Part shown: positions 9,305 through 19,687 of the stretch, in pieces
How the letters are laid out: each line of letters opens with the position of its first letter
Position numbering within the stretch: position 1 is the stretch's first letter
Source of the DNA: an uncultured Marinobacterium sp.
GTDB lineage: Bacteria > Pseudomonadota > Gammaproteobacteria > Pseudomonadales > Balneatricaceae
DNA: 64,000 nt
Assembly (NCBI GenBank): GCA_947501565.1
Contig: CANMWJ010000001.1
Location: 1 to 64,000 of the forward strand
Reading direction: 5' to 3'
Notes under the pieces: model-generated
Database searches by the model: none
Told to the model about the DNA's origin: nothing
The model's input: the letters and a program-made list of their open reading frames with translations, nothing else
Made by a program: the position numbers and the translations under genes

Positions 9305-10548
9305 CCGGTTTATGGGGCGGTATTGCAATATTGACCGCAATTGCCATCAGTTTTGTCTTCTGGCCGTTTCTGCGTGCGCGAAAGCTGCAACAGGCGGAAC
9401 AGGCGGTAGATCGAAAGGATCAGAACGTTGGAATTTTCCGTGAGCGATTGGCAGAGCTGGAAGCGGAGCGTGAAAGTGGCAGTCTGGGTGCGGACGAGTT
9501 TGAGCAGCTGAAAGTCGAGCTGGAGAAAAACCTGCTCCATGATGCGCAATCCGAAGAGGAACAAATTAAACCGCTGACCCTGCCAAAAAGTTCTCTGGTG
9601 ACCGTTGCGCTACTTGCACTGTTGATCCCCGCGTTGGCATTTGGCCTCTACGGCAAGTATGGTCGCGCACCTGACCTGCAACTGGCCCTGAATGCTGAGA
9701 GCAGTATGAAAGGCGAGCGTGAGAGCACGATTGAAGATGCGGTTGCATTGCTTGAGGCTGAACTGCGCCAGCGTCCGGACAATCCGGAAGGTTGGTACAT
9801 GCTGGCGACAACCTACATCGGTGTTCAGCGTTACGATGAAGGTTTAGCTGCGTTTAGTAAAGTGCTTGAGCTGTTGCCGAAAGAAGCACCACAGTACCCG
9901 GGAGTAATGGGGCAGTATGCTCAAGCGATGTTCTTCGCCAATGGCGGCAAGATGACCGACGAGGTACGTGCCCAGGTCGATCGTACTCTGGCGATGGAGC
10001 CTTATGAGATCACCACACTGGGGTTGTTGGGAATCGACGCTTTTGAGAACCAGAACTATCAGGCTGCGATCGACTTCTGGTCCAAAGGTTTGATCAATGC
10101 GGACGGTGAAGCTGCTGCTTCGCTGCGCTCCGGTATCTCCTCCGCGATGGCCCGCCTGAAAGAACAGGGTATTGATGTTGCAGAGCCCGACGTAATGAAA
10201 CCTGCTGAGATTAAGGTGCGTGTAAGCGTAGATGAAGCGCTGGCGGCACGTTTGTCTCCGGATCAGATCGTTTTCGTTTTTGCCCGTCCGGTGGGTGGAC
10301 GCATGCCGTTGGCGGCATCCCGTTTGCAGGTGTCCCAGTTGCCACTGGACGTCGTGCTGGATGACAGTATGGCGATGTCGCAGCAAGCACGTCTGTCGCA
10401 GGTGAACGAGGTTGAAGTCACTGCGCGGATCTCTCTCAGTGGGCAGCCACAGGCGGCGCAAGGTGATCTGTTTGGTACTTTGAGTCCGGTTCCTGTACGC
10501 GGAGAAAATACGATCCTGTCGCTGGTTATTGATCAGGTCGTCGACTAA
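9301..10548 (+). CDS. ccmI: Cytochrome c maturation chaperone CcmI (TPR protein)
   Basis: CcmI presents apocytochrome c to the CcmF/H lyase. The 415-residue protein has two N-terminal membrane helices (about 3-22 and 97-117) separated by a coiled-coil loop, TPR-like helices (NPEGWYMLATTYIGVQRYDEGLAAF and following; shortened here) and a C-terminal beta-rich periplasmic domain with VFVFARPVGG-type motif. ATG overlaps ccmH by four bases. Last gene of the ccm run. Confidence 0.93.
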   Translation: MTGLWGGIAILTAIAISFVFWPFLRARKLQQAEQAVDRKDQNVGIFRERLAELEAERESGSLGADEFEQLKVELEKNLLHDAQSEEEQIKPLTLPKSSLVTVALLALLIPALAFGLYGKYGRAPDLQLALNAESSMKGERESTIEDAVALLEAELRQRPDNPEGWYMLATTYIGVQRYDEGLAAFSKVLELLPKEAPQYPGVMGQYAQAMFFANGGKMTDEVRAQVDRTLAMEPYEITTLGLLGIDAFENQNYQAAIDFWSKGLINADGEAAASLRSGISSAMARLKEQGIDVAEPDVMKPAEIKVRVSVDEALAARLSPDQIVFVFARPVGGRMPLAASRLQVSQLPLDVVLDDSMAMSQQARLSQVNEVEVTARISLSGQPQAAQGDLFGTLSPVPVRGENTILSLVIDQVVD

Positions 10549-10597
10549 TTTTATAGTTTCAGCAACTTTCTATAGAACACGAGGGCGCTGCGTACAA

Positions 10598-12250
10598 ATG
10601 GAGATCGGATTGCGTGAATGGCTGGTAGTCGGTGGCGTTATTGTCATCGCGCTGATTATCCTTGACGGTTGGCGGCGAATGAACGGTAACCGTCGACGTC
10701 TTAAGATGGATATCGATCCCACCGCTGCGGATCTGCCGGAAGAGCCTGTACGTTCCAATCCCGAGCTGCCAAACGGCGGTGCCCGGGTTGTCGGCGACGA
10801 TCCACTGTTTTCTGATCTCTCTGGCAAGCCGGAAACCACCGTGGCAGACGAGCAAATGGGACTGCGTCAAGAAAATGACGCAGCACCGTTGCGTGTTGAG
10901 GAGGCGTTTTCCTCCGAACCTTCACCGGGCATTGCTCCCTCGGCTGATGATGTCGCGCAGGATCTGCAACATAACAGCGAAGAGCTCAATCCGGTGGAGA
11001 CCGAAGAGCCTTCTCGTGAATCAACGTCGGTTGAGGAAGAGATGCCGCTGGAGGTTGTGGAACAGCACCTCAGTGATAACGAGCACTTCGACGAGCTGCT
11101 TGGACCTGCCCGTGTTGTTCGTGCGGATCATGTTGAAGAGAACAAGCCGGAACGAATCGAGCCGGTATTTTCTGAAAGCACGTTGTCCCCAAATGAGCGT
11201 ATTGAACCGGTGTTCAGTGCAGAAGGGCTGAGTACAGTTGCACCTGACCAGGCCGAGATAGCTGAGCACCGAGACGAAACACCTGTTATCGCTCCTGAAG
11301 CCCCTTCATCTGAGCCTGCTGAAGCGGTGACTCCTGATCTATCTGATAATGTCGGAGTGCCTGAAGCGGAAGCTCAGCAAACCTGGCAGCGCCTTGAAAC
11401 GGTAGATGACGCCGGTGATGCAGGTGAGATTCTTAGCGCTGCGCGTGTTGTACAGGTCGCCGACGAGGCTCCAGTACAGAAAGTTTCAAACGAATCTGAA
11501 TTCGATCTGGATAAGCCGATCCCACTGGATTTTGGCGCCCAATCTGTTGCAGAAAACCCTGAACCTGCAGCCCAGAAACCTGTGCCCAAACGTAAGCGCC
11601 GCAGCTCCTGGCGTCACGTGGAACCGGAAGCTGAGGTCGTTCAGGATGCTCAGCCTGCCGAAAAGCCTGCAGCTGCAGTGACAGAAACAGTTGCTACAGA
11701 GGCAATTACGCATCCTGCTGAAGCAACGATTGAAACGCCAGAACCGGCCGAGGAGAGTTCAGCGGCCGCGCAGGAACTGTTTGCGGAACGCCCGTCGCTG
11801 GAAAAAACACCGGAACCGGAAAGTGTGTTGGCGATTACCGTCCTGGCAGGACAGCAGAATGACATTGCTGGTGAGCAGTTGCTGCCGTTGGTAAAAGCCT
11901 GCGGTATGCGCTACGGCGATATGAAAATTTTCCACCGCTTCGAAGATGGCCTTAACGAAGGTGCGGTCCAGTTCAGTATGGCCAATGCCCTGAACCCAGG
12001 TACTTTTGATCTGGAGACAATGGATCAGATGTTCACACGTGGCCTGACCTTCTTCATGTCTATGGAAGAGCCGCGTGATGTGATGAACGCCTTTGAATGT
12101 ATGCTGGCCACTGCCGAAACTGTGGCTAAGCACATGGGCGCCGAACTTCTTGATGAGAATCGCTCGGTTCTGAGACCTCAGACCAAAGAACATTACCGTC
12201 AGCGTATCCGTGACTTTGAGATGCGCAACCTGTCCCGACGCGCGCACTAA
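10598..12250 (+). CDS. zipA: Cell division protein ZipA
   Basis: ZipA tethers FtsZ to the inner membrane. The ATG at 10598 gives the classical start MEIGLREWLVVGGVIVIALI, a membrane helix at residues 8-23, a basic patch (RRMNGNRRRLK), a very long acidic/Pro-rich linker (about residues 60-410) and a C-terminal FtsZ-binding domain (LAITVLAGQQNDIAGEQLLP to the end). At 550 residues it is much longer than E. coli ZipA; the excess lies in the linker, which carries internal repeats (ERIEPVFS twice, ARVV three times). An in-frame extension reaching back into ccmI is not supported. zipA next to ligA is the common gammaproteobacterial order. Confidence 0.94.
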   Translation: MEIGLREWLVVGGVIVIALIILDGWRRMNGNRRRLKMDIDPTAADLPEEPVRSNPELPNGGARVVGDDPLFSDLSGKPETTVADEQMGLRQENDAAPLRVEEAFSSEPSPGIAPSADDVAQDLQHNSEELNPVETEEPSRESTSVEEEMPLEVVEQHLSDNEHFDELLGPARVVRADHVEENKPERIEPVFSESTLSPNERIEPVFSAEGLSTVAPDQAEIAEHRDETPVIAPEAPSSEPAEAVTPDLSDNVGVPEAEAQQTWQRLETVDDAGDAGEILSAARVVQVADEAPVQKVSNESEFDLDKPIPLDFGAQSVAENPEPAAQKPVPKRKRRSSWRHVEPEAEVVQDAQPAEKPAAAVTETVATEAITHPAEATIETPEPAEESSAAAQELFAERPSLEKTPEPESVLAITVLAGQQNDIAGEQLLPLVKACGMRYGDMKIFHRFEDGLNEGAVQFSMANALNPGTFDLETMDQMFTRGLTFFMSMEEPRDVMNAFECMLATAETVAKHMGAELLDENRSVLRPQTKEHYRQRIRDFEMRNLSRRAH

Positions 12251-12259
12251 ACGCGCGTC
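12237..12259 (+). other. Perfect GC hairpin at the zipA stop codon
   Basis: GACGCGCG and CGCGCGTC form an eight-base-pair inverted repeat with a seven-base loop that contains the zipA TAA. No U-run follows, so it is not a standard intrinsic terminator; it could stabilise the zipA mRNA end or affect read-through into ligA. Confidence 0.6.
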
Positions 12260-12283
12260 CACTCCCTTCAATTTATCTGCTAA

Positions 12284-14653
<2,370 letters not shown>

Positions 14654-14656
14654 ACG

Positions 14657-14872
14657 ATGATTATTCCGCATGCTCAGCTGAGCCCGGATGCGTTGCAGGG
14701 ATTATTGGAAGAGTACGTAACCCGTGATGGTACCGATTACGGTGACCATGAGATGAGCCTGGAATCTAAAGTTGCTCAGGTGCGTCGCAAGCTGGATACC
14801 GGCGAGGCGGTTATTCTGTTCAGCGAAAGTAAAGGTGTCTGCAATATAGTATTGAGTAACCTGCTGGACTAA
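14657..14872 (+). CDS. YheU family (UPF0270) protein
   Basis: A 71-residue acidic protein with the family pattern MIIPHAQLSPDALQGLLEEY, RDGTDYG and a C-terminal hydrophobic strand. The family is small, soluble and of unknown function. It begins three bases after ligA and is surely co-transcribed. Confidence 0.88.
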   Translation: MIIPHAQLSPDALQGLLEEYVTRDGTDYGDHEMSLESKVAQVRRKLDTGEAVILFSESKGVCNIVLSNLLD

Positions 14873-14940
14873 GTCTTAGTGGCTGGTCCCGGTCGTATAC
14901 TTAAGGTATCTGTTTCAAAGATACCGTTGTGGAGCGCTCT

Positions 14941-15648
14941 ATGGATCAGTTAGAACAGATTGTCAGCCTGATTGCCCTGACTATGGGCGTTGGCTGGGCC
15001 AGTGGTATCAATCTCTATGCCACAGTATTGATGCTGGGTGTGCTGTCCAATATGGGGCATATCACACTACCTGATGAGCTTATGGTGGTGAGTGATCCAC
15101 TGGTTCTGATGGCCGCCGGTTTTATGTACTGTGTGGAGTTCTTTGCGGATAAGGTCCCCGGTGTAGATACAGGCTGGGATGGCTTGCATACTTTTATCCG
15201 TATCCCCGCAGGCGCTGCATTAGCCGCCGCTGCCGTAGGGGATATCTCGCCAGCGGTAGAGATCGCGGCTGCACTTGTCGGTGGCGGCCTTGCCGCTACA
15301 ACCCATGCTGCTAAAGCGGGCAGTCGGGTGTTGATCAATACATCTCCGGAGCCCGTGACAAACTGGACCGCGTCGGTGTCGGAAGACCTGGTTGTACTCG
15401 GCGGGTTGTGGACCGCACTTAACTATCCCGTGTACTTCCTGATCGCTTTGGTGCTCTTTATTGTGCTGATGGTTTGGCTGTTGCCGAAGATCTGGCTGGG
15501 CGTTAAGAAGGTTTTTGGCGCAATTCGGCGACTGTTTGGTGGAGCGCCAGTGGCAGAAGAGAAGGATCCGGTCCCGGCGGCGAAGGATATTCAGTCGAAA
15601 TCTCTGGAGCAGGGCGTCAGGCCCAACGCTCCAGATTCGGGCCGCTAA
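14941..15648 (+). CDS. DUF4126 family membrane protein
   Basis: A 235-residue protein with several membrane helices, the family signature SGINLYATVLMLG, the DKVPGVDTGWDGLHTFIRIPAGA loop (shortened: DKVPGVDTGWD) and Gly/Ala-rich helices, ending in a charged cytoplasmic tail. Function unknown. The ATG at 14941 is chosen because GGAG lies six bases upstream (14931-14934); a GTG at 14929 is less likely. Its last 32 bases overlap the 3' end of the convergent CBS-domain gene. A 7-bp inverted repeat (GGTATCT/AGATACC, 14905-14925) and a TATACT (14896-14901) just upstream suggest its own regulated promoter. Confidence 0.85.
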   Translation: MDQLEQIVSLIALTMGVGWASGINLYATVLMLGVLSNMGHITLPDELMVVSDPLVLMAAGFMYCVEFFADKVPGVDTGWDGLHTFIRIPAGAALAAAAVGDISPAVEIAAALVGGGLAATTHAAKAGSRVLINTSPEPVTNWTASVSEDLVVLGGLWTALNYPVYFLIALVLFIVLMVWLLPKIWLGVKKVFGAIRRLFGGAPVAEEKDPVPAAKDIQSKSLEQGVRPNAPDSGR

Positions 15649-16261
15649 CCAGCAGGTGAAGCAGGTCGGTGCGGGTGATTATGCCTACGACCTTATCCCG
15701 CTCATCAACCACCGGCATGGCATTGATTTTATGCTCTACGAAGCTTTGCGCGACATGGCGAACCTGAGTGTCGGGCGAGGCTGCAATCACCTGCTGTGAG
15801 TAGATTGTCTCAATCGACTCAGGGGAGTTTTTCCCCGCATTCAGAATATCGCTGCCGGATAGGATACCGAGCAGCTGCTGATCGTCGCCCACCACGATCA
15901 GGTGGCGAATCCTCAGTTCCTCCATCTTGCGCCAGGCGGCGAAGATAGTCGCACCTTTGGTAATCACATGCACAGGTGTTGTCATGATGTGAGAAAGGAC
16001 AAGAAGGCGTCGGTTGGGCAGTGTTTGGGCCTTTTCCTCTGTATTCACGTACGCTTTTGCAGCGGGACGTGAAGGCGTATCTTTGCGGCGTCCGGTATCG
16101 ATACGCTGAATGAATCTGTCTTCGGCGCGGTTTCTGTCTTCAGGGTCTGCGGTACGGTGTGCGCCCCGTAGCTCTGTCAGCTCCTGTACGCCACGCGGCG
16201 GGAACTCGGAACTCGTGGGAGTTTGTATTCTGTAGCCATGATCGTAAATAACTAGTGCCAT
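15617..16261 (-). CDS. CBS-pair domain protein
   Basis: A 214-residue soluble protein. The N-terminal 90 residues are polar and probably disordered (starting MALVIYDHGYRIQTPTS); the C-terminal part holds a tandem CBS pair (IMTTPVHVITKGATIFAAW, HLIVVGDDQQLLGILSGSDIL, then INAMPVVDERDKVVGIITR). CBS pairs bind adenosyl nucleotides and act as regulatory modules; no catalytic domain is attached. The ATG at 16261 has GGAG seven bases upstream; an in-frame ATG at 16279 is less likely. Its target is unknown. Confidence 0.85.
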   Translation of the reverse strand: MALVIYDHGYRIQTPTSSEFPPRGVQELTELRGAHRTADPEDRNRAEDRFIQRIDTGRRKDTPSRPAAKAYVNTEEKAQTLPNRRLLVLSHIMTTPVHVITKGATIFAAWRKMEELRIRHLIVVGDDQQLLGILSGSDILNAGKNSPESIETIYSQQVIAASPDTQVRHVAQSFVEHKINAMPVVDERDKVVGIITRTDLLHLLVSGPNLERWA

Positions 16262-16288
16262 AGCGTTACTCCTGCTCACTGATAGTCG

Positions 16289-18268
16289 TCATATCGTTTT
16301 GCGGATCAGGTTTTTAATAATAAAGCGCGCCGGGTTAAGCGCGTCCAGCAACTCTTTCTCGACCGGTGCGGGTTCGTTACAGATCAACGCTGCAAGTACC
16401 TCTCCGCACAGCGGTGCCGTTATTAATCCCTTCGAACCGTGTCCCACGTTGATATAGAGTCCTTTCAAATGCTGGGGAGGCGCACTGTCAAATTTCCATT
16501 TTCTGTCGACGCGTAACTTGGCGTAGTCCTCAACAAAGGCTTCGTAGTCGGGGACGCCACCCGTTATCGGCAGGTAGTCTGCTGTACTGCAACGATAGGC
16601 TGTTTTGCCCTCAAGTTTCGCTGTATCAATCTCATCTGCCAGCGTTGGTACCGAGTTCCTTAGCTTGGCCAGGTTTTTGTCATGATCTTCTGTACGCACC
16701 TCTAGTGAAAGGTCGTGCAGGTCGAACGTTGCGCCGAAGCAGTATTGCCCTTCACGGCTGGGCGACACGTAACCGTCAGCGCAGACAACGGTGTTTAGTT
16801 GTTTATCGGCAGCAGCGATCGTGGTTTGACCGCGAATTGGCTTAATTGGCAGATAGGCGGTTTGATCAAGCTGCTTCGTCTCTGCTGCTGTACACAGTAT
16901 AACGGTACCGGCTTTAATCGGGTCGCCCTCGGCAAGTTGAATCTGCCAGCTGAGATCATCCGGGTTTTGTGTCAGTGAGTGGACCTGCGTATTGCAGCGG
17001 AGATCGATCAGTGGGTGCTTGAGCAGATACGCGCACAACTCCTGTGGTGCAACCCATCCGCCCTTGGGCATATAGAGCCCGGGAGCGCCGACCTCCATAC
17101 CGGCCAGCGCTGATGCTTCATCATGTGCAATGGCTTGCACAATGCTCGCGTCAAACTGGGTTTTCTCGATCAATGCTTGCTGGCGATCCAGCTCCTTATC
17201 GTTCGCGGCCAGCTGTAACAAACCGCAATCAGACCAGAAACTTCTATCCGGGTCTGCTTCGCGCAGTAGACGGTCGCTGTACAGCAAACCACTGAGATGA
17301 AGTTGCCCCTGCGTGTTATGAGAGACCGGCAGTTTGGCGTATAGTGCGCCTTGTCTGTTCCCCGAGCCCTCCTGGGCGATCTCTGGGTTACGCTCCAGCA
17401 GTGTGACCTTTATACCGCGTTCGGCAAACGCGCGTGCAGTTGCGCAGCCCGCAACACCAGCCCCGATGACGATGATCTCTTCAGGGCGCGTGGTGCTTTC
17501 AGGCCTGTCGTACCAAGGTGTTTCGCTGGCATTCTCGCCCGTAGCGGAGTTACCGTCAGCTCGAAAAACCGCTGTAACCATCTCTCGCTTTTGACCAAAG
17601 CCTGGGACCTTCGCTATCTCGAAGCCTACGTCCTGTAATCCACGCCGCACGAAACCCGCTGCAGTAAAAGTCGCGAGGGTCGTGCCAGGGGCACTTACGC
17701 GGCCTATCTGTGAAAAAAGAGCAGAGTTCCACATCTCCGGATTTTTCGACGGAGCAAAGCCGTCCAGGAACCAGGCATCCACCGTAGCTGACATCTGCGC
17801 GTATGCCTCGGCAGCATCCATCAGCATCAGCGTGAGATTGACACGTCCACCGTCCAGACGCAGGCGATGAAAACCGGGTACGGGGAGCGGGTAGCGTTCA
17901 ATTAACTGTGTACTGCCACTGCTGAGTTCGGGCCAGTGACTTAATGCCTGCTGTAGGTCGTCTTTGCGCAGTGGATGTTTTTCCACGCTGATAAAGTGCA
18001 GCTGGGCGTCGGCCGGGGCTGTCTTTAACCAAAGCTCACGCGTAGCAAGGAAGTTCAGGCCGGTGCCGAAACCGGTTTCAGCAATGGTGAAAGTGTTCTC
18101 GCTCAGCTGACGGAAACGGGTTTCGAGCTGGTTTCCTTGCAGAAACACATGTCGGGATTCCGCCAAACCTGCTTGTACGTTGAAGTACATATCATCAAAC
18201 GTGGTCGAAACAGGCGTATCCTGTTTCCACTCGATGTGTGCAGGGCTGAGTTTCGAATTTTCAGGCAT
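16289..18268 (-). CDS. mnmC: Bifunctional tRNA mnm5s2U34 biosynthesis protein MnmC
   Basis: Completes the mnm5 modification at the wobble uridine of tRNAs for Lys, Glu, Gln and others. The N-terminal ~250 residues are the SAM-dependent methyltransferase (MnmC2: IAETGFGTGLNFLATRELW, WFLDGFAPSKNPEMW); the C-terminal ~400 residues are the FAD oxidoreductase (MnmC1) starting at IIVIGAGVAGCATARAFAER. Length 659 is standard for the fused enzyme. Followed at 27 bp by the CBS-domain gene in the same direction. Confidence 0.96.
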   Translation of the reverse strand: MPENSKLSPAHIEWKQDTPVSTTFDDMYFNVQAGLAESRHVFLQGNQLETRFRQLSENTFTIAETGFGTGLNFLATRELWLKTAPADAQLHFISVEKHPLRKDDLQQALSHWPELSSGSTQLIERYPLPVPGFHRLRLDGGRVNLTLMLMDAAEAYAQMSATVDAWFLDGFAPSKNPEMWNSALFSQIGRVSAPGTTLATFTAAGFVRRGLQDVGFEIAKVPGFGQKREMVTAVFRADGNSATGENASETPWYDRPESTTRPEEIIVIGAGVAGCATARAFAERGIKVTLLERNPEIAQEGSGNRQGALYAKLPVSHNTQGQLHLSGLLYSDRLLREADPDRSFWSDCGLLQLAANDKELDRQQALIEKTQFDASIVQAIAHDEASALAGMEVGAPGLYMPKGGWVAPQELCAYLLKHPLIDLRCNTQVHSLTQNPDDLSWQIQLAEGDPIKAGTVILCTAAETKQLDQTAYLPIKPIRGQTTIAAADKQLNTVVCADGYVSPSREGQYCFGATFDLHDLSLEVRTEDHDKNLAKLRNSVPTLADEIDTAKLEGKTAYRCSTADYLPITGGVPDYEAFVEDYAKLRVDRKWKFDSAPPQHLKGLYINVGHGSKGLITAPLCGEVLAALICNEPAPVEKELLDALNPARFIIKNLIRKTI

Positions 18269-18382
18269 AAAAGGCTCAGATAGGGTGACAAAACAATGAT
18301 CTTGGTCTACCCGTTGGACATATAAACGTCATTATACGTTGCTTTGCTATAAAAGCGGGAAGTGAATTTATGCTATACGCAA

Positions 18383-18412
18383 AAAAGGCCACCTTTTGGT
18401 GACCTTTCGTGG
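18383..18412 (-). terminator. Intrinsic terminator downstream of the galU-pgi-ugd-like operon
   Basis: Read on the minus strand, AGGTCACC AAAA GGTGGCCT forms an eight-pair stem (one G-U) followed by TTTTTT, four bases after the stop of the degenerate dehydrogenase gene. Confidence 0.85.
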
Positions 18413-18415
18413 CAA

Positions 18416-19684
18416 TTAAAACGCTTTTCGTCCAATTCCGTGGTAGTGGAATCCGTATTCGGCCATCTCGCCCGGATCATAGATATTACGTCCGTCCAGC
18501 AATAAGGGGCGACGCATATTAGAGACGATATTGTCGAAATCACGCATGCCATATTCTGGCCACTCGGTGATGAGCAGTAGCGCATCAGCGCCCTGTGCGG
18601 CCTGTTCAGGTGTGCTACACAGTACGAGATTGTCCGCGTCTTTGTAATACTCTGCCAGATTCTGCAGGGCAAGTGGGTCGTGCACCCGCACCTCAACGCC
18701 TTGTGCCATACAGGCATCGATGGTTGCCAGGCTTGGGGCGTTATGGATATCCGCGGTACCCGGTTTGTAGGACGCTCCCCAGATTGCCACTTTCTTACCC
18801 TTCAACTTGCCTTCGCAATGGCGCCAGAACTTGCGGAAAAGTGTCTCTTTCTGCAGTTCGTTGATATCCAGCACTGTTCGTAGCAGGGAAGAGCGACGTT
18901 TTTCCTTTAGGAAGTCAGAGAAGAGGAGTAGGTGATCAGAAAACTTCTCGCCCCCAAAACCACACCCCGGGTTGAGGAAGTGTTTTCCGATACGGGTATC
19001 GCCAGCGATAGTGTCACGTACGGTCTCTATATCAATACCCATGCTATCGGCCAGGTTCGCTAGCTCGTTAATGTAGCTGAGTCGCATTGCGAGCATGCCA
19101 TTCAGGGCAAGGCTGGCAAACTCGGCTTCTTGCGAGGTCATGATGCGGATACGCTGGTTTGTGCCCATCAGTACGCGTGACATTGCAGTAATCCTGCTAA
19201 TCGCCCACTGTGAGTCGCTGCCTATTACGAGTTGATCAGGGTGGATGAGGGAGTCGAGAGCCCGCCCGCCTCGTAGTGAGTCAGGAATATACACGACCGT
19301 GCGCTGTTCATCGTGACCCAACAGGTTGTTGAGGCGCTGCGTGCCGCCTATTCCAAAGATGCTCTGGTTAAGAAAGAGTAAGCGCCCCTCATTTCGCGCT
19401 GCGACATCGGTGATGATCTGAGCGGCAAGATCGAACTCATGTGATGCCAGGTTCAACCAATGGATATCCGCGCCGGATGGTGGATGGTTGGGATCGTACG
19501 CCAGCAGGCGTCCAGAGTCGAACTGACTCTGCAGGAGGCCGCGCAATCCCGGTTCGGTGACAGATATACGGCGGCTGTCCAAATCATTTGACGAGATAGG
19601 GATGTAAACCGTGTTGCCCGCGCGGGCGAGTACACCCGCGGCACCTAATGCGGACATGTTGTTTCCGTATATAATGATCTTCAT
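18416..19684 (-). CDS. Degenerate UDP-glucose/GDP-mannose dehydrogenase paralogue
   Basis: A 422-residue protein with the full three-domain layout of nucleotide-sugar dehydrogenases: N-terminal Rossmann domain, central helical domain (NGMLAMRLSYINELANLADS) and C-terminal domain (KKVAIWGASYKPGTADIHNAPS, LLLDGRNIYDPGEM). Compared with the intact ugd at 22851-24188, the catalytic Cys motif GGSCFPKD reads GGEKFSDH (Cys to Lys, Asp to His), the catalytic Lys in TKYAANCM is Ser, and the GYVGL dinucleotide loop is GNNMSALG. Only the Asn is kept. The enzyme is therefore probably not an active dehydrogenase. It starts three bases after pgi and is the last gene of galU-pgi-this, so it is likely expressed. 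A sugar-nucleotide-binding regulatory or decoy role is possible but unproven. Confidence 0.85.
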   Translation of the reverse strand: MKIIIYGNNMSALGAAGVLARAGNTVYIPISSNDLDSRRISVTEPGLRGLLQSQFDSGRLLAYDPNHPPSGADIHWLNLASHEFDLAAQIITDVAARNEGRLLFLNQSIFGIGGTQRLNNLLGHDEQRTVVYIPDSLRGGRALDSLIHPDQLVIGSDSQWAISRITAMSRVLMGTNQRIRIMTSQEAEFASLALNGMLAMRLSYINELANLADSMGIDIETVRDTIAGDTRIGKHFLNPGCGFGGEKFSDHLLLFSDFLKEKRRSSLLRTVLDINELQKETLFRKFWRHCEGKLKGKKVAIWGASYKPGTADIHNAPSLATIDACMAQGVEVRVHDPLALQNLAEYYKDADNLVLCSTPEQAAQGADALLLITEWPEYGMRDFDNIVSNMRRPLLLDGRNIYDPGEMAEYGFHYHGIGRKAF

Positions 19685-19687
19685 CGC

